From Pseudomonadota bacterium (GTDB lineage: Bacteria; Pseudomonadota; Gammaproteobacteria; Steroidobacterales; Woeseiaceae), in NCBI GenBank assembly GCA_022572185.1, contig JACZWL010000012.1, forward strand, positions 1 to 64,000: a stretch of 64,000 bases of DNA, in the 5' to 3' direction. Positions 53,401 through 60,838 of this stretch are shown here, one piece after another. Made by a program: the position numbers and the translations under genes. Under the pieces are notes generated by a model. The model had not been told where the DNA came from and searched no databases. It saw only the letters and a program-made list of their open reading frames with translations. The stretch's first letter is position 1. The number at the start of each line of letters is the position of its first letter.

Positions 53401-54336
53401 TCAGCTACCTCCCTGTGCCGAGATTTCACTGAAGATCTGTTCCAGGTCGTGGCGCTCGGGTTGCAGGGCGTAGAGTTTCCATCCCTCTGTCGCAATGCGG
53501 CTGGCAACGATGTGCGCTGCCTCGGCGGGATCGTCCTCTTCACCCAGGTCAAGAACATAGCGGTGCCCCGGTCCCTGTTTGGCCATTGGCTCTACCGACG
53601 CGATGCCCTCGACTGAATTCAGCAGTTCGAGCGCACGCTCTGGTCCGGCATCGACGGCCACCAGCAGGCGCTTGCCGGCCAGCAACTCGTCCATGGTGGA
53701 GTCCAGCACCTTCCGGCCATCGTGGATGATGATGACCCGGCTGCAGATCGCCTGGACCTCCTGCAGGATATGGGTCGAAAGGATGACGGTGGCGTGTTCC
53801 GCCAGGACGCGGATCAGGTCGCGCATGTGCTGCACCTGGGTCGGATCCAGGCCGTTGGTGGGTTCGTCGAGAATGAGCAGGCGAGGGTGATGCAGAATTG
53901 CCTGTGCCACCCCCACCCGCTGACAGAATCCCCGGGAGAGGGTCCCGATGGTGTCCGTTGCCTTGGACGAGAGTTCTGTTTTGACGATGGCCTCCCGTAT
54001 CCGATCGATCCGTTCGGCATCAGGAACACCGTGCAGCGTGGCAGCGTAATCGAGGTAATCAATCACCGTCATTTCGTAATAGAGGGGGTCATTTTCCGGC
54101 AGATATCCGATGCGCTGCTGGACGGCTTGGCGTTCGGTATTGATATCCAAACCGTCTATCTCAATGGAACCGCCAGTGGGTTCCAGGTAGCCGGTCAGCA
54201 TCTTCATAATGGTGGTCTTGCCCGCACCGTTGTGGCCAAGCAGCCCGACGATCTCTCCCGTGCCGATCTCGAAGGAGACCTGATCGACCGCAGTCAAGTC
54301 GCCGTAGGTTCGGGTCAAAGCTTCAACTCGTATCAT
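53401..54336 (-). CDS. ABC transporter ATP-binding protein (GldA-like)
   Basis: Protein of 311 aa from the ATG at 54336, which overlaps the HTH stop (TGATG). Walker A GLLGHNGAGKTTIMKML, signature LSRGFCQRVGVAQAI and Walker B LLILDEPTNGLDP are all present. A C-terminal ~80 residue domain ends the chain. It energises the GldFG-type permease encoded next. In Flavobacteria this system is linked to gliding, but in gammaproteobacteria the cargo is unknown. Confidence 0.9.
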   Translation of the reverse strand: MIRVEALTRTYGDLTAVDQVSFEIGTGEIVGLLGHNGAGKTTIMKMLTGYLEPTGGSIEIDGLDINTERQAVQQRIGYLPENDPLYYEMTVIDYLDYAATLHGVPDAERIDRIREAIVKTELSSKATDTIGTLSRGFCQRVGVAQAILHHPRLLILDEPTNGLDPTQVQHMRDLIRVLAEHATVILSTHILQEVQAICSRVIIIHDGRKVLDSTMDELLAGKRLLVAVDAGPERALELLNSVEGIASVEPMAKQGPGHRYVLDLGEEDDPAEAAHIVASRIATEGWKLYALQPERHDLEQIFSEISAQGGS

Positions 54337-54575
54337 CAAAAAGATTCCTGTTTTATTTGGCCGTCGTTACCGTTTTTGTTTGCTTGGTAGACGGCACCAC
54401 CAACCCCCTGACTCTTCATCCATATCTCGATGTAGCGCGCGTCAAAACGCCATGGTGACGCGATCCTGCATGCTGGAACGTCGCCATTCTGCACCATACG
54501 GCACAGTTTGCTGTGGCTGAGCTTCGAGTACCCGGCCAATTCACCAAGCGTAAGCCAGCTGTCGCCTGTCATCAT
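54336..54575 (-). CDS. Excisionase-type helix-turn-helix protein
   Basis: Protein of 79 aa. WLTLGELAGYSKLSHSKLCRMVQNGDVPACRIASPWRFDARYIEIWM is a MerR/excisionase-like winged HTH of the 'helix-turn-helix domain-containing' class. In-frame alternatives GTG 54578 and ATG 54572 surround the start chosen here. The stop overlaps the ABC ATPase start, so it is the first gene of the operon and is probably its regulator. A phage excisionase origin is possible, but no integrase is near. Confidence 0.8.
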   Translation of the reverse strand: MMTGDSWLTLGELAGYSKLSHSKLCRMVQNGDVPACRIASPWRFDARYIEIWMKSQGVGGAVYQANKNGNDGQIKQESF

Positions 54576-54578
54576 CAC

Positions 54579-54898
54579 ATTTCCGCAAGGGGAGCTTCAG
54601 CAGACAAAGCGTATGCTAACGAACGCCAACGGACATAGGCGGTATTTTTTGATTTCTGCGGAATAGTTACCTTAATAAACAGTTGTTATTAAGCAGGTGT
54701 ATTGGAGACGCCCGTGGACGCAGGTTCCCAAGAGGTCATCACGGGTCCGGAATGATACTGTCGATTTTCGGCACGCTGAATGCGGCGCTCAGCCTCACCG
54801 TGCCTGGGTCCTGAACTGGCGAACAGCCTTATTGGCGCAGCTTGAGCAGGAATTCGCGACAGACACGCTTTTCCGACCGTGTCGAGCCGCCAGAATAA
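54579..54898. other. Gene-free region upstream of the HTH operon
   Basis: This stretch lies between the HTH gene and the next minus-strand gene. An AT-rich segment near 54640-54695 is the likely promoter region for the HTH-ABC operon. I see no gene, repeat or terminator that I can support. Confidence 0.5.
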
Positions 54899-55267
54899 TC
54901 AGTCCCGGGAAAAAATTGCTGCCCATTCCTCACGGTTGATGTGTTCCTTGAGTTCCCACCTGAGATCGAGCATATCGTGGTCGTATTGATCGATCTCTGC
55001 AAAATAGCCGGTCCAGATCGCGTCGATATCTGCAGTATTTATGTCTTCCTGGCCCAGCGCCTTATTGAGATCCTTCGACGCTCGCTTCACGTGCTTGTTG
55101 CGCGCATTCGTTCGTTTCTTCATCGTTTTGAGCGTACTGAGCGCTCCTTTTTGCCGGCCGTCTTTGACCATGACAGTTTTGACGGTGTCCTGAGTATCGG
55201 CAATATACGCAAGCGTTGCCGTCGAACTTCCGCCGAGAAGTAATATAGTAAAAAGTGCAATTAACAT
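54899..55267 (-). CDS. Small exported helical protein
   Basis: Protein of 122 aa with a signal peptide (LIALFTILLLGGSSTATLAY). The mature part is helical and charged (LKTMKKRTNARNKHVKRASKDLNKAL, then WTGYFAEIDQYDHDMLDLRWELKEHINREEWAAIF). It lies 15 bp after a lipoprotein gene on the same strand, so the two form a pair. I do not recognise a named family. The final NREEWAAIF resembles the end of CpxP-like metal sensors, but this is weak. Confidence 0.6.
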   Translation of the reverse strand: MLIALFTILLLGGSSTATLAYIADTQDTVKTVMVKDGRQKGALSTLKTMKKRTNARNKHVKRASKDLNKALGQEDINTADIDAIWTGYFAEIDQYDHDMLDLRWELKEHINREEWAAIFSRD

Positions 55268-55282
55268 GGCATTCTCTCCCGC

Positions 55283-55747
55283 TCAGATAGCCTGGATGTT
55301 CCTGATGGCGGCATCCCTTGCTTTGGTATGCGTTTTTGATATTGCCGACCGTTCATCTGGCGTCAAAATTGCAAAGAGTGCACGTCGCTTTTCTGACACC
55401 TGCCGCTTGTTCGCCTGAATCTGCCCGTCGACCTGGTCAAAGAAAGCCTCGAAATCGGCGCGGGTTGTGTCGTAATCGGCGTTCAACTCCCTGACCCGTT
55501 GTCTTCTCTCCGAAATTCTCTCTCGAAGAGTATTAAGGTCCGCTGATAACTCGTCCACCAGTGTAATCGCCTCGCGCTCGTTTGCCGGATCGTCGATTAC
55601 TGCACGAATTTCGCTGCGGAGATCCTCGAAGGCCTGCTTTTCTACTTCCATGGGGGACACATCGTCTTTGCTGGCACAGCCGGCAAAGGCACAGGCGATG
55701 GCGACGAAAACCATGGCAGACTTCAGACTGAGAGTTCGTTCGGACAT
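55283..55747 (-). CDS. Coiled-coil lipoprotein
   Basis: Protein of 154 aa with a lipobox FAGC24 and then a long coiled-coil (~45-145: LVDELSADLNTLRERISERRQRVRELNADYDTTRADFEAFF). It is probably anchored in a membrane of the cell envelope. It precedes the small helical protein by 15 bp. A broken phospholipase D gene lies upstream on the opposite strand, an arrangement reminiscent of envelope-lipid loci. No function can be assigned. Confidence 0.65.
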   Translation of the reverse strand: MSERTLSLKSAMVFVAIACAFAGCASKDDVSPMEVEKQAFEDLRSEIRAVIDDPANEREAITLVDELSADLNTLRERISERRQRVRELNADYDTTRADFEAFFDQVDGQIQANKRQVSEKRRALFAILTPDERSAISKTHTKARDAAIRNIQAI

Positions 55748-55871
55748 TCCCCAACTCCTTATTTATTGTTTGGACGGCATTCCTGACGTTCGCCAGAATG
55801 GCGGATTATCACATAGACGGTACACTGCCTGCATTAGCAGATCGCACAGGGTATTAGGTAAGGTGCTGTGA

Positions 55872-56184
55872 CGACCAAGACTCAAAAGAGCGGCCGGCGT
55901 CAGTTTCTATCGCTACCAGGACGGGTTTTCTACACGGAAAAGTCATGTTGATCGACGACAATGTTGCGATGGTCGGCACCGCCAATTTTGATAATCGTTC
56001 TTTCAGGCTGAATTTTGAAATCACCACCGTTGTGTTCGATGCAGATTTCGCAGGCAATGTAGAGCGGATGTTCCAGAACGACCTCTCGGCATCACGACTC
56101 ATGGAGCAGGATGAATACGACAATAAGCCATACTGGTTCAAACTGGCCGTTCGTACGGCAAGACTCGCGGCACCAGTACTGTAA
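55872..56184 (+). pseudogene. C-terminal fragment of a cardiolipin synthase/phospholipase D, frameshifted
   Basis: Frame A reads RLKRAAGVSFYRYQDGF. After one extra T in the TTTT run at ~55925-55929, frame B continues LHGKVMLIDDNVAMVGTANFDNRSFRLNFEITTVVF to a TAA at 56184. HxKxxxxD with GTANFDNRS is the second HKD motif of cardiolipin synthases. The first HKD motif and all upstream sequence are missing, and an in-frame TGA (55869) closes the reading on the left. It is a degraded remnant. Confidence 0.85.
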
Positions 56185-56251
56185 GCGGCGAAGAGTATCC
56201 TGACGAATCCCGTGTTTCCCAGGGTTCTCTGAGCTCGCAGGAGGTACAGCA

Positions 56252-56326
56252 ATGATACAATTCCGCAACGGACCCGGAAGCCGCGCGGCGAAGAGGCGAA
56301 GAATAAGGAATGCACCGCGGGTCTGA
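56252..56326 (+). CDS. Possible 24-residue arginine-rich small ORF
   Basis: ATG preceded at 7 bp by a near-perfect SD (AGGAGG, 56239-56244). It encodes a basic peptide (IQFRNGPGSRAAKRRRIRN...) ending at TGA 56324-56326. There is no homology evidence. It lies 135 bp upstream of the protease gene, so a leader-peptide role is conceivable. Chance is a real alternative. Confidence 0.22.
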   Translation: MIQFRNGPGSRAAKRRRIRNAPRV

Positions 56327-56460
56327 TCGCACAATTGAATCAGCCAGGGAATTCCGGAGTCCCGGTCGCGTTGGTGTAAGCGGGCGGGCAGACCCGGCAT
56401 CGCGTTTCTCTTGCTGACAAATAACGAACGGTCACTGCCGACTGCTAGAGGACAAGTGTT

Positions 56461-59400
56461 ATGAGACAGCTCTCGGTCCAGGACCTGTTTTTCAGTGTCA
56501 TCGCGACAGGGCTGGCAGCACTGGGTTCCGCAGCGGTTGCGGCGGAATATCGACTGGTGGTCGAGCTTCGCCCGGACCAGTCGCAAAGTCACCTGGAACA
56601 AATCACGGCCGAGGTTTTCGGCGCAAAAGCCGAGGTGTCGCCCATGTTCCGGGAGATCGATCCGGAGGACGATCCGTACGCGTTGCGCAATCTCTACACC
56701 GTGTACGCGGCTTCAGGCGATGCCTCCGAAAGTCCGTGGGATACGGCCTACCAGCTGCGTGACCGAGGTGATTTCCTGCGGGTCGAGCCGGACTACGAGG
56801 ATGTGCTCGTCGACCCGACCGCACGCGCGCTATTTTGCTCGAAAAGTATCGACGACGAGAGTACCGCAGATCCCGCCTGGTCATTGCTGGCGGTCAATGC
56901 CGATCAGGCCTGGAAGCTGACACCCCCGGAGAATGGTAAGCGTTTTGGGGAGGGCGTTCGGGTTTGTCATCTGGACACCGGCTGGTCAGAGCATGCAGAC
57001 CTGGACGCAGCGCGTCTCGATCTCGACAACGATTACGATATCCTCGACGAGGATGACAATGCGCAGGACCCGTTGAACTACCGCGGCACCCGGGGTCACG
57101 GGACCTCGACCGGCAGCGTGATCGCAAGCTCGGGAGGTATCGGCGAAAGCGGCGGCACCCTGCCGCCGGGCAAGATTACGGGGATGGCGCCCAAAGCGAC
57201 ACTGGTGCCGATGCGCAGCGTCAAGAGTGTCATTCAGTTTCTTGACAGCGATGTGGCCAAGGCGGTGCGGCGCTCGGTCGAGGCAAGCTGTGATGTCATC
57301 TCAATGAGTATCGGGGGAAGGATATTTTTTGGCCTTGAACGAGCGCTCATGGATGCGCTGCGTCATGAGGTGATACCGATCGCGGCGGCAGGGAATTGCG
57401 TCGGCTTCGTAGTGGCCCCGGCGGTCTATGATGCGACGGTAGCTGCCGCGGCGAGCAATGTCCGTGAGGTCCCATGGAGAGGGTCGTCGCGCGGTCGCTC
57501 GGTAGACATATCGGCTCCCGGAGAACGCGTCCACGTCGCCTGGAAAAAATCGCCCGAAGACCCATCCACCAATACCGCCCGCAGCGACGGAACGTCCTAT
57601 GCCGCAGCTTATACGGCTGGCGCCGCTGCGTTGTGGATCGCGTACCACGGTGAGCAGGCGATTCGTGAAGCCTACGGTTCGGGGACGCGAAAAGACCTGT
57701 TCGTCGAGCATTTGCAGCGCTCAGCCAAAACGCCGGACGGTTGGGATTCCAGCAAGTATGGTGCCGGGATTCTCGACGCTGCCGCCCTGTTGAGGAGCCC
57801 GCTCGGCCGCCCGGACGACAGCGCCCGCACGGCTGTTTCTCCGGTGCCCCATCTCGAGTTGCTGGCACGCGTCACGGGTCGTGACCGGGATCAGCTACGT
57901 GCCCGTCTGCAGGAACTGTTTGGCGCCGACAACTTTTCCGCAGCCATCGATCGATTTGGTCCGGAGCTGATGCACATCGCGGTACATCAGCCGGAATCTA
58001 TGCAAAGCATGCTGAACACCCTCGCGGGCGACGCAGATTCCAGCGCGACAGCGCGGCGAACAGCAAGGTTGGCGCTTGGTCAGCTGGGCTCGAAAACACT
58101 GATGCAGTCACTGAGTGATGCCGAACCCACCGTCGGCCGGCACGACAGCGCTCAGGCCGAGGCGAAGATCACTCAACGCGTGTTGCTCGAAATAGACCGC
58201 ATGCAAGGCACGCAACGGGTCCTGACCGAGCAGACTATCCGCGGCAAGCGCGTGTCATTGGCAGAAATATATCGATCCGCGGGCATTGAGCTGCGCATCG
58301 TCGAAGATCAAATCGACATTCCTCGCGCAGACTCGGTACCCCTTGCAGACCTGCATGCCCTGCTCAATACCAACCGATCGCTGACTGCCGAAGAGGGAGA
58401 GTGGCATGTCTACATGCTTGTGGTCAGCGAGGACGAAGACTCGCCCGACACGCTTGGAATCATGTTCGATTTTGGAGAGAACGATGCGAACGATATGCCA
58501 CGCGAATCTTTCGCCGTGTTTGAAACGGCTCACCGGGGTATGCCGGGTGGTGTAACCCGTGAGGTGCTCTTGACCACCGCGCACGAACTCGCTCATGTAT
58601 TCAATTTGCATCACACGGACTGGGATGGATCGAGCTTTACGCGTCGTGCCACCGTCGAGAGCTATAGCCTTACTGATACGGTCCGGTGGCGGCTCAGCGA
58701 CGCGAGTATTGAACACTTTCATTCTCACCCCAGCCGGTTGGTGATACCCGGGACCGGTAACCTGCCCTTCGGACTGATAACACAGGACCATGCAGATCGA
58801 CATAAGTCGTCACCGCGAGAGAATTATTCCGTCGTTCCGGACGACACGTCGAATCTGAACCGTCGCGCTGCCATTGACGCGTCCGCCGCGGTGAGGACCA
58901 GGCTGGCGGCCGTGAACGACGTTAGCGCCGAATCTCCGCTGCGACTCCGGATCGAGACCGCCAAAGATGTATACATCGTTGGCGAAGCAGTCTCGCTGAC
59001 CGTAGCGGTTGTAAATACCAGCGACACACCGCAGGACGTCATTCCATTGCTGTCTCCGGAATACGGCTTCCTGAACGTGCTGATCCGCGGCCCCAATCAG
59101 GACGAGTTCCAGCCGTTCAAACCGCCGGTCCTGAGAGGGGCGCGCATGGCCAGGTTGAGCAGGACATTGTCGCCCTATGACGTCATGATTGATGACGCGC
59201 GTGTATTCTTCAGCTCCGGGGGCTGGACCTTCGCGGCGCCGGGCGACTACGAGATTCAGGCGACTTTTCCCGCCGACACGGCGTTCTCAAGTGACATCAT
59301 CCGCAGCGAAACGCTACTCGTAACGATCGAGCCCCCGACCACGGAACCGACCAAACGCGCCAGCCGGCTGTTGTTCGAGAAGGGCGGCCTGCGCTTTGGG

Positions 59401-59805
59401 ACCGAGCAAGGTCTTTACTTATATATGGGTGGTGGCGATCACCTGAGCTTTGGAGCGGATCGGCTAAGGCAACTGGTGCGGGATTTCCCGCAGGCCGCGC
59501 AGGCGGATCCGGCAAAAGTCGCGCTGGCCAACGCGGCATTGCGGCCGACGACCGATCAGGCTCGCGGCGGCAAACCCGAGCCTCGTCTCGACGAGGCGCA
59601 GCAGTACCTGCGAGGCTTGCAGGAAACGGAGAATGTGCCCGGTGTGAGCTTGATGCGCGTGCAGCAACGGTTGATCAAGGAGCTGGAAGCCGACGGGCGA
59701 GACGCGGAAGCCAGGTCATTGCGTGAGGATTTCGCCGACGATCTGCAAAAGAGCAAAGACCTGCAATTCATCGATCGGGAAATTCTGGAGAGGGGATTTG
59801 AATAG
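56461..59805 (+). CDS. Secreted S8 subtilase fused to a metzincin-type metalloprotease domain
   Basis: Protein of 1114 aa with a signal peptide (~1-28) and a propeptide-like region (~30-115). The subtilase domain (~140-450) has catalytic Asp172 (HLDTGW), His213 (RGHGTSTG), oxyanion Asn312 (AAAGN) and Ser379 (SDGTSYAA). A helical linker follows. A second catalytic motif lies at 708-718: HELAHVFNLHH, i.e. H708-E709-xx-H712-xx-N-xx-H718, the metzincin zinc pattern with Asn where Gly is usual. A beta-rich domain (~823-960) and a helical module with LYMGGGD complete it. GAGG SD is 8 bp upstream. The next gene encodes a paralogue of the last ~290 residues. Confidence 0.88.
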   Translation: MRQLSVQDLFFSVIATGLAALGSAAVAAEYRLVVELRPDQSQSHLEQITAEVFGAKAEVSPMFREIDPEDDPYALRNLYTVYAASGDASESPWDTAYQLRDRGDFLRVEPDYEDVLVDPTARALFCSKSIDDESTADPAWSLLAVNADQAWKLTPPENGKRFGEGVRVCHLDTGWSEHADLDAARLDLDNDYDILDEDDNAQDPLNYRGTRGHGTSTGSVIASSGGIGESGGTLPPGKITGMAPKATLVPMRSVKSVIQFLDSDVAKAVRRSVEASCDVISMSIGGRIFFGLERALMDALRHEVIPIAAAGNCVGFVVAPAVYDATVAAAASNVREVPWRGSSRGRSVDISAPGERVHVAWKKSPEDPSTNTARSDGTSYAAAYTAGAAALWIAYHGEQAIREAYGSGTRKDLFVEHLQRSAKTPDGWDSSKYGAGILDAAALLRSPLGRPDDSARTAVSPVPHLELLARVTGRDRDQLRARLQELFGADNFSAAIDRFGPELMHIAVHQPESMQSMLNTLAGDADSSATARRTARLALGQLGSKTLMQSLSDAEPTVGRHDSAQAEAKITQRVLLEIDRMQGTQRVLTEQTIRGKRVSLAEIYRSAGIELRIVEDQIDIPRADSVPLADLHALLNTNRSLTAEEGEWHVYMLVVSEDEDSPDTLGIMFDFGENDANDMPRESFAVFETAHRGMPGGVTREVLLTTAHELAHVFNLHHTDWDGSSFTRRATVESYSLTDTVRWRLSDASIEHFHSHPSRLVIPGTGNLPFGLITQDHADRHKSSPRENYSVVPDDTSNLNRRAAIDASAAVRTRLAAVNDVSAESPLRLRIETAKDVYIVGEAVSLTVAVVNTSDTPQDVIPLLSPEYGFLNVLIRGPNQDEFQPFKPPVLRGARMARLSRTLSPYDVMIDDARVFFSSGGWTFAAPGDYEIQATFPADTAFSSDIIRSETLLVTIEPPTTEPTKRASRLLFEKGGLRFGTEQGLYLYMGGGDHLSFGADRLRQLVRDFPQAAQADPAKVALANAALRPTTDQARGGKPEPRLDEAQQYLRGLQETENVPGVSLMRVQQRLIKELEADGRDAEARSLREDFADDLQKSKDLQFIDREILERGFE

Positions 59806-59809
59806 CGTC

Positions 59810-60772
59810 ATGAACCTGTATCGAATCGCTGTTAACGGGAAGAAACGGACAGTCGCCGGGCTGCTGTACTGCCTGTTGCTGGCCATCAGCGCCTGTCAAA
59901 CTGACGGCGCCGGGGATGACGAATCTCCAGTCGGCGAAGCAACGGCCGATTCTGCAAGCGTTGCCGATGGCATGACGGAATCAGGAAAGCCGTTTTGTCT
60001 CGAGCTGGCGAGTGCAAGAGATCGGGTTCTACTCGGTGAGCCGCTCACGCTCATTGTCAGCTTGCGGAATTGCTCCGACGAAATGCGTAAGGTGCGCAAT
60101 CTGCTCGGGCCCGAATATGGTCTGCTGGGCATTGCGATCGGACACCGGGACTATGAGCAGGAGCAAGCATATTACCCCGCGGTGCGCAGGGATGGCCGGG
60201 GTAGAGGAGAGGTCGAACTCGCCCCCGGGAAGATGCTTGCAGCGACGGTGCCGGTCTATTTTGGCCGTGACGGCTGGCAACTTGATACGCCGGGCACCTA
60301 CACATTCCAGGCGGAGTATTTCGTCGATGAAATCTCACTGACGTCGAATGTCGTCATGGTCAACATCGAAAAGCCACAGCGTGAAGCCGATCTTTCGGCG
60401 GCACAAACGCTGATGAACTCCGGCGCAGCCACTTTTTACTATCTCGGTGGCGGCGACGAAAAAGGTGCTGCCGAACTTCGTGGTCTGGTTGCAGAACTGC
60501 CCGATAGCCCGTGGGCGGCATATGCGAGACTGGGGCTTGCGATTGATTCGGCGAACGATAAAGACAGTCTGTCCAGGGTGGAGGCATGCCGTGCGCTCGA
60601 AACATCGCTCGGCGAAATAGACCAGGACTGGATAATCGCGTTACGCGGATTCGAAACCCTGTTGAAATGCTTGCGTGAGAGCGGTCTGGAGTCGGAAATA
60701 CCACGCGTCACTGCCGATTTCGTGAGTCGCCATCCCCGTGCCGAAGCGACACTGCGGGCGCGCGGCAGTTGA
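59810..60772 (+). CDS. Lipoprotein paralogous to the C-terminal half of the preceding protease
   Basis: Protein of 320 aa from the ATG at 59810, 4 bp after the protease stop. Lipobox ISAC21 (LLYCLLLAISAC). Residues ~64-185 are a beta domain matching the protease's (LGEPLTLIVSLRN...LLGPEYGLLGIAI versus VGEAVSLTVAVVN...LLSPEYGFLNVLI). Then AATFYYLGGGDEKGAAELRGLVAELP matches the protease's GGGD module. A short TPR-like tail follows. It has no protease motif. It is probably a membrane-bound partner, inhibitor or substrate-binding unit; the role is inferred. Confidence 0.82.
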   Translation: MNLYRIAVNGKKRTVAGLLYCLLLAISACQTDGAGDDESPVGEATADSASVADGMTESGKPFCLELASARDRVLLGEPLTLIVSLRNCSDEMRKVRNLLGPEYGLLGIAIGHRDYEQEQAYYPAVRRDGRGRGEVELAPGKMLAATVPVYFGRDGWQLDTPGTYTFQAEYFVDEISLTSNVVMVNIEKPQREADLSAAQTLMNSGAATFYYLGGGDEKGAAELRGLVAELPDSPWAAYARLGLAIDSANDKDSLSRVEACRALETSLGEIDQDWIIALRGFETLLKCLRESGLESEIPRVTADFVSRHPRAEATLRARGS

Positions 60773-60838
60773 CTTGCTGAGCATGGACTGAACAGGGGAT
60801 TGATCCCGGCAATTTCCCGGCACCCTGAAAGCCGCGAC

